From Pachyseris speciosa (lineage: Eukaryota; Cnidaria; Anthozoa; Scleractinia; Pachyseridae), in the NCBI GenBank assembly GCA_016490735.1, contig JAEMWC010000097.1, positions 665,001 to 729,000 of the forward strand: a stretch of 64,000 bases of DNA, written 5' to 3'. Position 1 is the first letter of the stretch. Each line of letters begins with the position of its first letter. The notes below the pieces were generated by a model. That model did not search any database and had not been told where the DNA came from. It saw only the letters and a program-made list of their open reading frames with translations. The translations under genes and the position numbers were made by a program. This document shows, in pieces, positions 11,150 to 24,229 of this stretch.

Positions 11150-14090
11150 TATGGCAAGCCAAATGTAGCAATATTCAACTCATCTAATTTTATATTCAGT
11201 TATGTATTTTGTTTTCAACTATTGGTTTAATATTCAACTTTTATTCAACCTTCAACACATCATTCAACATTCAACTATTTATTCAACATTCAACTAGTCA
11301 TTCAACATTCAACACATCATTCAACATTCAACTATTCATTCAACATTCAACGCATCATTCAATATTCAACAATTGATTCAACATTCAACTATTGATTTAA
11401 CATTCAACTATTGACTTAATATTCAACTATTCATTCAACATTCAACCCATCATTCAACATTCAACCCATCATTAAACATTCAACTATTCATTCAACATTC
11501 AACCCATCATTCAACATTCAACTATTCATTCAACATTTAACACATCATTCAACATTCAACTATTCATTCAACATTCAACGCATCATTCAACATTCAACGA
11601 GTCATTCAACCGGTCAGTATAAAAGATAGACTGTGGACTGCGGACCCGGACTGCGGACTGGGTATAAAACGCGGACTGAGTATAGAATGAGGACTGAAGG
11701 CTGCAGACTAGGTACAAAACAATGTGCAAAAGGCGGGTGTAGTCATGGCCCACCCTATGGCCTCCCGACGCTCGTGTTTTTTTTTTTTTTTACTCAGTTC
11801 ATCCTGTGTGAACTGAACGTTTCAACAACACTCCCTGTCATACCAACGACTCTCTTGGTGGCGGTTCGCTCAAAATTTTCAGTGTTAAACAGACTCGTGG
11901 TAGATTTGAATCAGGAAAACCAGAATGCCGTATAAATACAACTTTCGGGCAGCTATCAAGAGGCTATGGTCCTATTCCGTGCAGATCATCCAGCGAACTG
12001 GGTCCCAGTTTCTGTCGCTTGCGTGAACCCGCGAGTAGGGTCAACTCAAGCTTTTCGTGCAATGAAGCGATGCAGGAAAATGTGGAAATTACAAACCAGC
12101 TTGAAATAGTGTAGCATCCAAGCATGTAATACACCTGCGTAGCCTTTACGATATGAAACGTAATTATTTTAATACTGAAGGCCTCATGTTTTCCCGTCGT
12201 TTGAACCGTCGACAGTGTAAAGTTTATGCACATGTCATTGGCTTCCCAGTGGGGTCGACTCCCGGGCCTACCAGGGAGACATGTGGGGGACAATAAGGAG
12301 ATGGATGTGATTCTTTGCCCGAGGGTAGGGGAAAATCTTGACATTGTTTTACATCACAGATTAGGGGTGGGGAAATTCACAAGTTTGAAAACGACGTCAC
12401 GGGGATTTTCAGATGAGAGGCACCTCACCCAGTGGGCTTTGTCTTGAGAGATTCCCCAACCCCCGGGGGAAATTCCTCAAGTTTGCTTGACTGATTTTAC
12501 AACCCCCCTGGTTAGCCGGGGAGTCGACCCCACGGGGAAGCCGATGACATATGCATTTACGCCTGGTGGTCAGAGCACATAGATCAGGTGTTTATTCTTA
12601 TATACTTTTCAAACAAAAATTGAAAGTAAGTTCAGCTCCAAGGTTTTTTTTCTCTCCTCAATCTTTTTCTTCAAAGAACATTTCAGAAATTGCGACAGGA
12701 AACATAATTTGGGACAGCATCAAAAGAATCAAATGCACCTGCATTACCGTGGGAACGGTGAACAGTGATTGGTTGAAATTTTCCCAAAATTTACATACCT
12801 CAGGAGATGTGATTGTCTTGGAATTTTGGAAAACATTTAATTTAAAAAGAACTGAAGGTCTAAAATATTCCGAATTCAGTTCTACCAGGAGTCTGCTTAG
12901 CAAATTTGAGCGAAACGCCGCCGAGAGAACAGAAGAGAGTCGTAGGTATGACAGATTAATGGAGAAGGTTGTTTACACAGGTTTCCAGCAATGCTGAACC
13001 GAGTGTTTTGCACTTTGTTGACAGCTGTATCAATTTCAGTTTTTTTTTATTGTTTTTCTTAGCAAGAAGACCCGTCACGCGAGATTCCCGCCATTTTTAT
13101 CATATTTAGCCAATCATATTATACCTCCCTCGTGGAATCGAATGATCCAAGAGAAAGGACCCTGTTATTGAAAACAGTATGTTCGTGTTTTTTGCACTGA
13201 AAAGGAAAATAATTTTACTAGAAAACATTGCAAAAATATTGAAAAACGTAAAACCATCTCGGTTAAAATTTTAAAATAGCCTGTTTTAAACGGGATTACG
13301 CCTCACAGAATTGAGGTTGGCTTATCTGCATCATTTATTTTCAGTTGACTAGCTAGCTTGTGCAAAGTGGAATTGCGCATTAAACTAGTTCAAAACAACT
13401 GGTAGATGCTGTGGACATTATTTTCCTGGTGTATCTTCAAAACCAGTAGCACGCTATAAGCCCGCGGTGCGAAACACCGAGTTTTAAAAAATTGACCACC
13501 AGTAGGCCATAGGGTGGGCCATAGCCTACACCATGGCCTACGCCACGGTTTGTCCATACCCGCCTTTTGCACAGTGTTTTGTACTCAGTACGCGTTTGGT
13601 TCCTAGTCCTCCTTTTACGGCCCAGTCCGCAGTCCGGGTCCACAGTCCACAATCCATCTTTTATACTGACCGGTTGAATGACTCGTTGAATGTTGAATGA
13701 TGCGTTGAATGTTGAATGAATAGTTGAATGTTGAATGATGTGTTGAATGTTGAATGAATAGTTGAATGTTGAATGATGAATGTTGAATGATGCGTTGAAT
13801 GTTGAATGAATAGTTGAATATTAAATCAATAGTTGAATGTTAAATCAATAGTTGAATGTTGAATCAATAGTTGAATGTTGAATGATGCGTTGAATGTTGA
13901 ATCAATAGTTGAATGTTGAATGATGTGTTGAATGTTGAATGATTAGTTGAATGTTGAATAAATAGTTGAATGTTGAATGATGTGTTGAAGGTTGAATTAA
14001 AGTTGAATATTAAACCAATAGTTGAAAACAAAATACATAACTGAATATAAAATTAGATGAATTGAATATTGCTACATTTGGCTTGCCATA
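11150..14090. mobile_element. Foldback (FB-like) element with internally repetitive long inverted arms
   Basis: Arms 11150-11775 and 13490-14090 are inverted copies. Outer ends are TATGGCAAGCCAAATGTAGC and its reverse complement, flanked by a 6-bp CTTCAG duplication (11144-11149, 14091-14096). Each arm contains dozens of ATTCAACATTCAAC words arranged in a higher-order unit of about 38 bp with ACACATC / TATTC spacers. Proximal to the loop come GGACTGCGGAC / TATAAAA-type words and the shared CACCCTATGGCC. The loop (about 11776-13489) has no transposase and carries its own MITE. The layout matches the Drosophila Foldback class. Confidence 0.78.
12224..12556. mobile_element. MITE inside the foldback loop
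   Basis: Inverted repeats of about 50 bp: left ATGTCATTGGCTTCCC then GGGGTCGACTCCCGG, right the mirror ending GGGAAGCCGATGACAT. No certain target duplication. Interior GC-richer than its surroundings and non-coding. Confidence 0.6.
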
Positions 14091-14964
14091 CTTCAGCGAC
14101 GATATTCACAACATTTCAGAAGCGATCGTATTTACATTCTTGGCTTGTGAAACAGCGCTTGAAATAGCCGCAATCTTGTAGTTTAGTTCCCTTCACTTTT
14201 GAAGCTGAATTTAGTGAACATGTAATCCAGTCATCCCTCAGAAGAACCCACGGTTCAGTAGACAGAAAATATGAAAAATGTGACCACTGCATGCTTTTGA
14301 CATGTTCTCGATGACATTTATGCAAATTTATAATGCTTCGCCGCATCTATAAACATTTTGCGGCGGCTGTCAAATATTTAGAGTTCGCTCTCAGTTTTCG
14401 TTCAAGTTTCTTCGGTTCCTTTCCGTTTGCTACCGACAATTACATTGTGCGTTTTTATTTAAGAATGATAAATGATGTTTTCGAAGTTTTGATGCGAAAC
14501 TTCACGTACATTCATGCGAGGACATTTCAGCAGCGATCGTGTTACATTCTCAGCTTGTGAAATTGAAACAGCGGCCCTAAAAAGCCGCAATCTTGTAGCT
14601 TGATTTTGTTCATTGCTTCAGAAGTTTGCTTTTTCTGGTGTAGGGTATGAAAATTTTGGGCATGTTTCACAACAACAATCCGATTCGCGGATGGAAGATC
14701 ACGCCGAAACAGATCACATGTAACGAACACTCACTACCGCTGATTTGGAACTGTGAGACGAACAAAAGCTACACGAAAATTGCCTTTGTTCTCTCCTACT
14801 GTTTGAGGTTAGAAAAATTAATCATTTCCTTGAAATCCGATATCGAGATCCTCGAAAAATTCTTCGAGCGTCTCGAAACTCGAGCCTCGAACCTCGATAC
14901 TCGAACCTCGATACTCGATTGGGTACCTAACAAATTGTAGCTAAAGTGCAAGCACAATGAAAAT

Positions 14965-15720
14965 GACCTGACATTATTAATCAAACCAAATTGGATGTTC
15001 GATTCACCAAAGTCAATCGAACCCCAATCATGTGATTGGGTTCAGTAACCGAACTCAATCGCACTCTTACAAAAAATTTGAACAATCGAACATTCAATTG
15101 AGTTTGATAAGTTTGACTGAGTTTGATCACACAACGGTCGACATTGGATTCATGGTCGGATTGGATTAGACTGGAAATGGGTTTAGAATGGTTGGTTTCA
15201 TTATTTCCCTTGCTTACAATCGATCGCAAAGAGTCAAAAAAGCAGCAGGGCTTTACAGAGCTGCTTTTTTTAAGCAGGCAGAAATTGGAAAAATGGAATG
15301 TGGGGACACAGAAATATCAAGAAATTACTAAGAAAGTGAAAATACAAGGAATATAGCTGGCGGTTTTGTTGAGGAGCTAAAGCTAACAACAAACAAATCA
15401 AAACGTGAAGTAAGATTAATTATCTATTGTCTGTAGAATATCGATTTTCAGTTGTAAAACTGTGTTTTTTCCATGCCCATAGGTTATTTCAATAAAAACA
15501 TTACCAGTCATTTATTAATTTGTAGCTGTTACCGAACATCTGGTGGTTATTTGGAGAGAATTTCAGATTTTTCAATTTTGTTACACGTAGATTGAGTTTG
15601 ATTAGTTCGGAAATTGAACACAATCAAACTTTTTGGGTTCGATTTTCGAACTAACCGAACCCAAGCGTTCGATTGAGTTCGATTACCGAACAGTTCGATT
15701 AGGAAAGTCGGAAATTTGAC
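14965..15720. repeat. Inverted pair of TTCGATTGAGTTCG-rich repeats
   Basis: The stretches 14985-15130 and 15585-15705 contain many copies of GTTCGATTG / GAGTTTGAT-type words, in opposite orientations, around a 450-bp AT-rich middle without coding signal. Probably a non-autonomous TIR element; ends not fixed. Confidence 0.45.
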
Positions 15721-16723
15721 GAAAGCAAGGCGAAGATGCACCTCATTCATGCACGATTTTATATGATGTATACTCAGAATAAATTACCACTAGAATACAA
15801 TACGATCGCGTTCTAAATCATCCCGGAGCTCTGAATCGCATTTACTGTTTAGTCAAGCCTTTTATGGTCACCTCTCTATGCATCGAGGCACTGCAAGATT
15901 TAGCTCAAAGTTAAATAAACACCGTTTTGTCCTTGCACCGAATCATTTGACGTAAGCTTAAGCTTATAACTTTAGCACGTTTTGCACATAAAGCATCGCT
16001 GCCCAAGCTAAGTATCTTTTTCGTCTGCTGTTCATTTTACAGTTCCTCGTCCACTTATAAATGGCGTTTTCGGGAAGGGACTAAAAATGTCTCCTTACGA
16101 ACAAAGATTTAAAGTCTACATCAAATTGGCCGTCTTTTAACCTGTGCGAAAACATGGCGTGCTGCCAAAAAGCAACGCAGGCTGCTACTTACACCTGTAG
16201 TGGTCCAGTATCTCGTGAGTTTAGCGCTAACGTTCTTCGTTTACTCACAGACTAATAAATCGAGAAAGCAATGAATCCAGCTTCTTCAGATTATCAATAC
16301 TGGTTGAACAATTTTGAAAGCGGCCGTACGATACGCTTGTAGACAATCTCTTCGCGAATGAAGTTTCGAGTCGAACGCGTTTGTTAGGGTGACGCCTTAA
16401 CCAAATAATTATAACACCAACTGAAAGATTGTCTAGACTTACCTCGGCGCTTTGAGTGTCGAGGCTTGTCATAATAATTTGTTGGATACGTCAAGCGGAT
16501 TTTAAAGGTCAGAGGAAATTACCTCCCAAAATCAAAGCACTTTCAAACAAGATGGCGCGCAACGCCACTGTCACAGGACCACGTGGTACGAGGTAAGAAA
16601 AGCTTAGCATGCTGGGATATTGTTGCAATCAAGCAGGGTAGATCGTCATGTCAGCGCGCACAAAACGTCCCGAGCGTTACCCTGTCCCGAAGGGGGGTGT
16701 TGGGTACTAAAACAAATTTACTA

Positions 16724-17003
16724 CGGGGAGGCTCCGCCCGAGGTCCGACCCCTTACCCTTTTATATACCATCTTTGACAGAAAAGGTACCCCTTTTGTAT
16801 ACCTTCCGTTGAGAAATAGTAACCCCTTTCGTATACCTAAAACAGGAAGTCTTCTTGTCATTTTTATGTAGCGTTCAATAAATTAAAACAGTACAGTCTG
16901 CTGCCCTACTACTACCCTTTCATATACTTCGACTAGTGAAATCCCTACCCTTTCATATACCTGAAGCGTGAAAAAGGTACCCCTTTCGGGCGGAGCCTCC
17001 CCG
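16724..17003. mobile_element. 280-bp GC-ended MITE
   Basis: Perfect terminal inverted repeat CGGGGAGGCTCCGCCCG at both ends, TA flanks (16722-16723, 17004-17005), and a middle rich in ACCCCTTTCGTATACCT / ACCCTTTCATATAC words. A diverged relative of the left end appears at about 20825-20870. Confidence 0.65.
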
Positions 17004-17039
17004 TATAGGCCATAATAGGGAGTACCCCCCCCCCCGGAT

Positions 17040-17260
17040 ACACGGTTCAACATTTGTTGAGCAAGAAATGTTGCAGCTTCTGTTCAACAAATGTTGAACA
17101 GTGTATCATGTAATGTTGAACGTTGAAATGTGCCGTTCAACATGTTGAAAGTTGTTGAACGTTGTTGAACAAAAATAGAGCTTGGCTCTATTCCGTTCAA
17201 CAAGTTGGCGCCACAATGCTCAGCATTTGTTGCGCAACAAATGTTGAACCGTGTATCATC
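17040..17260. repeat. TTCAACA-rich palindromic repeat
   Basis: Repeated CAACATTTGTTG / GTTCAACAAATG words in both orientations, opening and closing with the mirror pair CACGGTTCAACATTTGTTG and CAACAAATGTTGAACCGTG. Non-coding foldback repeat. Confidence 0.55.
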
Positions 17261-18481
17261 ATTCGCTTTAAAAATTTCACTAGCGACGCAAGCGCAAGCA
17301 TAAGTAGCTTATGCCAAGTGAAAACGAACATTACACTCTGTGCTTGAACACAACTGACCTTGTTGATACAAGCCATTGTAATCTTGCCTAAAACTCAAAA
17401 CTTTGGAACTTATAAGGCCGTTAAATTCAACGTATTATCAGCCTCGACCGCTAGTTTTGAACTTGAAGATTTGGTATATATTTGAATGTAAGCTTACCTG
17501 TTTCACGTCGCACTGACAGCATTTAGTATGCCTTTACACTCTGCATTTAATTGTATTTAATATGTAGCTTTACTTGTATTTTAATTCAGTAGTAATGTAT
17601 TGTACACGACCCCACAAGCTTTCAGCCTTCATATACATCGTGTATAAATAAAGGCAACATACCTACCTACCCTACCTACAACGCAAGCGAACGCAAGCAT
17701 AAGCGCAAGCACAAGGAAGAGGAAAATTTTGTTAAAATTTGAATAAATTTATGTCAACTATCAGAATTTCGATTCAGTCCGAAAACACCGCCGATAAAAT
17801 CAACCTATCGCTTGTTGCAGAAGACCGAAAATCTCTGTGCTGGTATAAGTGAGGGAAGCCGATTGAATACGAATTAACATCATCCTGAATCTATCCAACT
17901 AATGTGAGTAACGAGACTCGCTTGCCCTCCGGAGGGTGTAAAATGCGGGTACAGGGTGCAGGTTGCAGGGTGCAGGTCAGAATTTCACTAAAGCGTGGTA
18001 GGAATAGACCATGTTCACGTTCACGATGTCACCCATCTTTCCACGCGCATAGTAAACGTTCGCGATCGTAGGGGAATGGACCGCGATTCCCCTCGTTTGC
18101 CCCCTGAGTGTCTACGCCACCTTACAGTTTTGCGAATTTAAATTTATATTTATCAATAGTGTGTTACGTTGATCTGTAAGAGAGTGGCGAAACGTTGTAG
18201 GCAGAATCAAAAGGTTACTCTGCACGTGGCCGTGCGATGTATTTCAGCTGAAAATGAACAAGAGAACGACCCAAGAGAATGTGTAGTCAAGCGATGTAGT
18301 TGGAGATGACAGAACATTCATAGGGAAAGTGGGGCTAAGGTGTACAACCGACACACGATTTACACACGATAGGCATCGCACCATCTTCATGCAAGGTGGC
18401 TCCCATGGTTAGTAAGGGCGCATAACTAATGAACTCCTGGCGTCTTCCTTACATTTCAGAACATATCACAACCTCAAACCC

Positions 18482-18562
18482 AACCTTGTTCCCAGGGTCT
18501 CTCCTCTTCCCGCTCCCTGGAGCGAGGTCAGACAGAAGAGAGACCCTGGGAACGAGGTTGCC
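18482..18562. mobile_element. Short palindromic MITE
   Basis: Ends CCTTGTTCCCAGGGTCTCTC and GAGAGACCCTGGGAACGAGG are inverted copies around a centre CTCCCTGGAGCGAGG. About 80 bp, non-coding. Confidence 0.55.
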
Positions 18563-18564
18563 TC

Positions 18565-20195
18565 GAACCCAGGCACTCTCTCTTTCCCTCCCCTGTCGTC
18601 GAGAGAGAGACCCTGGTTGGACCTGATCACGTCACCACCCAAAATCTGGGTGGTAATAAAATTGATTGCAGCGAAGGGTGGCAAAGCTAACGTTAAAGTT
18701 AAAATTAAGTTAACTTAAGAAAGCTCAGTCATCTCGCATTCTCAAACGAATATCTAATCTATCTTAAGTGGAAGACGGCACTTTGTTCAGGTTGACGACA
18801 AAGTTTCTGACAGGTGTAACGTCAATTTTGGAGTACCTCAAGGCTCGATAGATCATGGGATCGCTAATTTTCAATTTGTATGTTGAGGACATGGAGGCGC
18901 GAATCAATGCTAAATGTCGTCAGTATGCGGATGACACCACAATCTACATGCACTACAGACCAGAGAACCTTGAAAGTACAGTGACCGCTCTGCAGAAAAA
19001 TGTTACTGAGCTCGAATATTGGGCAAAAGATGCCAACCTAGTATTGAATCCCTCGCAAACAAAGCTAATGCTTATGTCAACCCCACAGCTATCTCGTTAT
19101 CACTCTCTAGATAACGTAAACACTCTGGAGCGAGTCAGCACGTCCAAACTACTTGGTTCCCACACTACTTGGTTCCCACCTTCACCAACACCTCAAGTGG
19201 GAGGACAATGTGAAAGCAATCGGTTCATCATGCTATGCAACTAGCAACACTTATTCAACTCATTTATAATTCATGAAGGAAAAACAAATTAAGTGTTTTA
19301 TTAATCAATGGTTGTATATCTGATACAACATTCTCCTGATTTACATAAACTTTTCGTTCGATTTTCTGCGTTTAAATGTCTTGTACTACAAAAATAATCG
19401 ATGAATATGAACACAGAATGCCGACGTTGAATAAGTAGTTTACAAAATTCGCGTCAGTGTTGTATCACATCTACAAACTCTCGGCTTCGCCTCGAGTTTG
19501 TAAATAGTGATACAACACTGCCGCTCATATTGTAAACATTACTTCAAAAACGTCTTCAGAGAATACAAAATGCGGCAGCTAGTTTTCTAGTGGCTAGATA
19601 CAAGAGCAAAGACAGCTGAACTTACTTAAATTAGCACATAAAGCTCTGTATAGCCCCTTTTGGCCTGCGTATTTGCGCTTAAAAGTATACAACCAACCCA
19701 GGAACTTAAGATCCACTTGTGGTACTCAAGTAGAAATCCCGTTAATAGCAAACACCATTCAGCGATTCTTCGATATTTTGGCTTCGTTTTTCTCGAAAAC
19801 GAAAAGCAAATTGGCGAAAAAAACAGCAAGGCATTGTTAAGTAAGTAAATTGAAGGCAATATGCAAAAATTTGGGCACTTTTGACGAAAAATAATTTTGA
19901 CCGAAATAGTCACTTAGGAGGGTTTTCCACTAGCGTCTTCAATTTATTAACCCTATGACCACTGACAGTGTGCATATATATCTTTATGAGGTAGCACAAT
20001 AATGAATGAAATAGAGATGTTGTCAATAAAGTCATTATTATTATTATTATTATTAAACTGTTACTGTTACAAAACAGCTTTAATGACCCACCCTCCCTGC
20101 GGTATTGTTGTTTTTACTGGTCACGTGATCAGGTCCAACCAGGGTGTCTCTCTCGACGACAAGGGAGGAAAAGAGAGAGAGCCTAGGTTCAAGGT
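18565..20195. repeat. Inverted repeat pair flanking a dead non-LTR retrotransposon piece
   Basis: 18575-18640 (GTCGTCGAGAGAGAGACCCT, GGTTGGACCTGATCACGT) recurs in reverse orientation at 20118-20195. The pair may be two copies of one interspersed repeat rather than ends of one element. Confidence 0.45.
18775..19960 (+). pseudogene. Non-LTR retrotransposon reverse transcriptase fragment (CR1/L2- or jockey-like)
   Basis: Fragment of a LINE reverse transcriptase. FGVPQGS is followed by a broken frame, then LIFNLYVEDM, the catalytic QYADDTTIYMHY at about 18937-18970 and LNPSQTKLMLMSTPQ, ending at a stop at 19244. After a gap of about 300 bp filled by a CTCGGCTTCGCCTCGAG-type repeat, the C-terminal part resumes (RLQRIQNAAASFLVARY at about 19545-19600) with further stops. 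The sequence ends near an (ATT)n tail at 20030-20055, preceded by AATAAAG. Dead copy. Confidence 0.7.
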
Positions 20196-21412
20196 TGGAC
20201 ATATCAGACGGTTGATAGACAGATTCCTTCAGTTGCAACTTACAGCACTCTTCTTTTCCGGCTTCTTGGATCTTAATGACATATAAGAGTCCAGCTTTCT
20301 TTTTTCAACTGATTAACATTTATTTGAACGCAAACTACAGCTTTACCAGAAGCGAATCTACCTCCAGCGGGAATCCACCCCGCCTTCGTTTCCATTGAAA
20401 TGGGGAACTGGAAGTGGTTTCAAAAAAATTTACCCCCCTCCCCCGCCATCCACTCCTCATTACTAACATTGTCAAGCTGACCAAGCATTTTATTAGAGCT
20501 GAATACTAATTTACCGATTTGTCATGTTACCTTTGCAGCACACGTTACGTTACAGTGCATGTTACACTAACTGTTCTATGAAGTGCCTTTTCAACGTTAA
20601 TAAAACAAAATTTTGAATGATTATTATCTGTTTTAATATAAAAAGAGACGAAAAACGATACAAGGTAATTATTAAAGCATGAACTTTTCACAGCAGGACA
20701 GCTGCTCAACTTACAATTCCACGTTCAACTACTAAGACCCCATTGGTAAAGAGGCACTGGTGCGAGCTATCCCATCACTCATTTAGCTCCCAAGAGAGGG
20801 AAAGCAAATTCAATTAAGTTTTGTATGGGGAGGCTTTGGCCAGAGGTTCATCGTCTTACCTTTAACACAAGACTTTTAGCGAACTTTTACCACTCTAAAA
20901 ACAGACGAAATAAGAGATCGTACCTTCTTGCAGCTACAAATGTACGAAATAAGACCTTTTTACGACAGCAAACATAGCCTTTTGTGCTTTCATTTCTGCC
21001 GGGTATTTTTGCACTGGTTTTCTGCATGCACTGCCTAAAACGTGAACACCCTGCTTTCGGTTCCGTGAATTTTTATGATGCTTTTAAAGTACTCAAATTT
21101 CATATTATTTTAAATTTTGCAAGCCTGTGTCAAACTGTAAGGGTGAAGAGGGAACATCTTGACACAGAGACTCCCTATATAACATCCTATTTGGAGCACC
21201 CCAGGGAATAAACTCCTGTGCTTGGCTGTCCAAAAAGATAATGCTAGCTGTTTACCTGCAGCAAAGTTAATGTGCCTAAACTATTAAACTTGGTTGTGCG
21301 GTATAAGTGACACGCTTTAAACTCAAGATTTGCACTTCATTGGTTCATTGTTTCTATGCCAAATACCTGGCTACCTCTGTGAATACATCACTATACACAA
21401 TCAGATTAGGGC

Positions 21413-21568
21413 TGTGCTCTAGCGGTGCCCAGTGGCCCCAGGTGACTTAAAATTGCTTTGGATGACAAAAAAATCGTAGTTTTTGCACAAAATTTAGTAC
21501 TGGGCACCCTGGAATTCAAAGGTTCAGGGTTTGGGGTTTCCGAAAATTTTTCTTAGAGCACAGTCTTG
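21413..21568. repeat. Interspersed repeat, copy 1 (GTGCTCTAG...TTAGAGCACAG)
   Basis: GGGCTGTGCTCTAGCGGTGCCC at the left and CTTAGAGCACAG at the right form short inverted ends. The middle (GCCCAGTGGCCCCAGGTGAC, TACTGGGCACCCTGGA) recurs at 40940-41095. Non-coding. Confidence 0.55.
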
Positions 21569-22173
21569 CAGATACATTCTTCACCAAATAAGTAAATGCA
21601 AATATTTGAAACTGCTACAAAATGTCTCAAAAAATCACAACAATATTAAGGAAATTGCAAAAAGCCTCTGAGGTTAAGTCTACTGACATCTGCTTATTTT
21701 GTGAAAGTAATTTTTCAGGACTTGGTGGCAAATGTGTCTGTAGAAGGAAAAGGTCGTTCCTTTCGACCTGTTTCGAACGGCAAGCATTGTTACTTAGATG
21801 CAAAAAAGATTTTGCTGCTTTCAATGCAATAAGCCAGGGAGAAGGTACACAATTCCTTGGTCTATAATGCCACAGCTTTAAAAACTTGTTTTAAACGCAG
21901 TCCCTACAAATCACAATCAATCATTTCCTTGACAAGTACAGTCGGCTTCCACTGTCTCTGAGACTCAAGCAACAGAAGAAATAGCTTGAGAATGTCAGCA
22001 TTCACAAGTACTCTTATTATTGTGCATCAGTAACGAGAGAAATGGTTTCTGCTGGAGATAGTGCAAGTCTACTGTACAATGAAAAGCTTTTCTTGTTCAT
22101 TCATGGCTATTAAAAATATTCTGGCATAAATCAGAAATTGACAAGCTAATTGAACACCGCACAGTCTGCTTTC

Positions 22174-23718
22174 TTAACTATGCTCTGTAACATTTTCAGG
22201 GAAGAAGAACAGTTCCTTACGAAGCATGGACACAACACTAGAAACTTGTCTCTTGCTGTCGGAGTAGTAATCGCCGGTTCGAGACTTGTAGGTGGAAACC
22301 ATGTTATTGACCCGGGTCATCATACGCAGCAGATCCATCTGCTCAGCATTTTCCTCAAACACCTTCACCAGGGACTGGATGAACCAGGAACCATTGGCGG
22401 AATTCCTCCATGAATAGTAACCAGGCACTGTTGAGTAAGCATAGACAAAGTCGGCCTCTGCTGGGACAGACACTTTGTTGCCAGGTTGGGGAGCATCTGT
22501 TACATCCATTCCATCCATGTACTCATGACCTTGAAGATTAAAAACAGGAAAAACCTTCACTGTAGTGGACAAATTTGACATCCAGGAAGTCAAATAATAA
22601 ACAAAGCAAGATTGAGCAAATCCCTTTTAACATGAACTTTGATCCAGATTTACATGTAACAATTATTGTTCAATAAAGAAACACTGTATTCTCAAACATT
22701 TCTTGCCCCTTCGTTTTGACTTGAACTTATTAACATGAGTGCAAAATTTAACTTTAAAACGTTGTTAACAAGCGAAATGAACACTTCAGTTAAAACTCTT
22801 AGTCTGGGGGTATACTCCAGTAACTTGTTTTTATCATGCATCTGTTTCCACCTGACTCAATTAGCCATGCTATTTTTGGGTGAGACTATCGTTACTAAAA
22901 AAAAATCTGTCAAGTAAACCACAGCATTGATGATATTGTGAACAAAAATTATACAGTGTGCCCCTAAAAGCATAGGTCCTGGTTAAATTATTTTTACCCT
23001 TCTGCATTTGTTTACAGGTAGAATCTGTATCACATAGCGACACAAGCACCATAACGAGCCAATCAGAAACAAAGCAATTACACATAGCAGGCCCAAAGCG
23101 CAGGAAAATTAGTGCATGTTAGTCTAGAATTGGACATCTCAGCAAGGCAAAATATCCCTCACTTTGCACCTTACAAGTGAAAAGCCAAAGAAATGTGCAC
23201 TTTAACATCTAAGAATTAGGCATTGCAAGTGAGCTTCTTACCCTGACATGCCTGGAAGAAAAACATTTTGGGTTTCCCAACTAAGGAGGTGCAATCTTTG
23301 AAGATTGAAGTGAGATCTTTGATGGAAATGGTGCCATCAGTTCCGTAAATCACTCCCTCCTCACCGTGGGTCAGGATGGAGAAGATGAAGGCATCATAAA
23401 CAGAATGGTTGGTTGCTGCCATCTCTTTGGTGATCTTTCTAATTTCTGCTTTAGTTTGGTCATTGTAAATTCTAACATCAAACTTGAGGGACCTAAGCAG
23501 TTTAGCCAGGGCATCGCGGTCAACATCAGTGCCATTACGGGGATAACGATCCATTCCTGAAGCTCTGAGGAAATTCTTGTTATTGATGATGATAGCAATT
23601 CCTCTGGTTGAGCGGCTCATTCTATAAATCTGCTCACTGTCGATGGTATTTGCAGAGGACTTGGGTGCTGATCCCCCGCCTCCAAAGGAGAACAGCCTGG
23701 CATCAGCTTCATCACCTT
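22174..23718 (-). CDS. Caspase catalytic domain, p20 and p10 exons (partial gene; 5' exons not found)
   Basis: Cysteine protease of apoptosis, effector (caspase-3/7) type catalytic domain. p20 exon 23718-23242 encodes an acidic, Gly-rich linker, then YRMSRSTRGIAIIINNKNF, an Arg in YPRNGTDVD, the catalytic His in ILTHGEEG and the catalytic Cys in FFFQACQG. p10 exon 22529-22174 encodes HEYMDGMDVTDAP, VPAEADFVYAYSTVPGYYSW, GSWFIQSL and ends in a TAA after VTEHS. Both exons join in phase across GT-AG borders (the intron splits the Gly codon after QACQ). The p20 exon opens in phase 1 with EGDEADARLF and so needs upstream coding sequence. I see no CARD, death-effector or start exon between 23719 and 28075. 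It is the tandem paralogue of the complete caspase at 28076-43445 and shares its exon structure. It could have lost its prodomain, begin in a short exon I missed, or splice from the upstream CARD exons. Confidence 0.88.
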
Positions 23719-24229
23719 CTACATATTCAAGAAAGAAAAGTCAGTTTGTACAAATATTGACAAAAAATTGCATAGCTGTGCTGAAGAGCCTTAACCTTTT
23801 AATCAAAATTTACCAGTATGAGCAAGACAATCCTTGACAGGGACAATGACTACCATGACTTGGAGAAAATCGAAATTAATATTTATCTCCAAAATCGTAA
23901 AGGTGTCACACAACTTTCCACATTACAAGTTTACTTCTACTCCAGGTTGTCATTAAACCTTGAAGTAGATAGAGATGTGTCAAAAAGTAGTTGTACAGCC
24001 AATATGCTGTTTTTCTAAGCGAGTAACTGGGGAGCTAGGTCAAAATATTCAGGCAAAATCCAAGGTTCCCAGTCCTTAATGATAACCCTAACTACTGTCC
24101 AAATGTCATGCCCATTTATTTTGTCAGCCAACTTCCCTCTATTGCAGTCTCGCAAGGTTGATTTTTCTGGAAACAAAGACCTCATTTTGCACATTCCTTG
24201 AACTTACTGTGACACTCAAACACCCCTTT

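Larger units (their letters stand above)
10175..14935. repeat. CTCGA-rich inverted repeat pair enclosing the foldback region
   Basis: The stretches 10175-10300 and 14840-14935 are inverted relatives built from words such as CCTCGATACTCGAACCTCGA and CTCGAGTTTCGAGAC. They could be the subterminal repeats of one larger element of about 4.8 kb that contains the foldback element, or two copies of one small repeat. No target duplication could be fixed. The right inner flank has a diverged direct duplication (14105-14240 and 14515-14640, both with GCAGCGATCG / AGCCGCAATCTTGTAG). Confidence 0.5.

Noticed and set aside
11220..11640. CRISPR-like array of regularly spaced ATTCAACATTCAAC repeats
   Set aside because: The spacers are themselves repeats and the array is mirrored at 13680-14000; this is a foldback transposon arm in a eukaryotic genome.
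19260..19560. Gene fragment downstream of the LINE reverse transcriptase
   Set aside because: The stretch is a non-coding repeat with a CTCGGCTTCGCCTCGAG palindrome that interrupts the dead LINE; no frame stays open.
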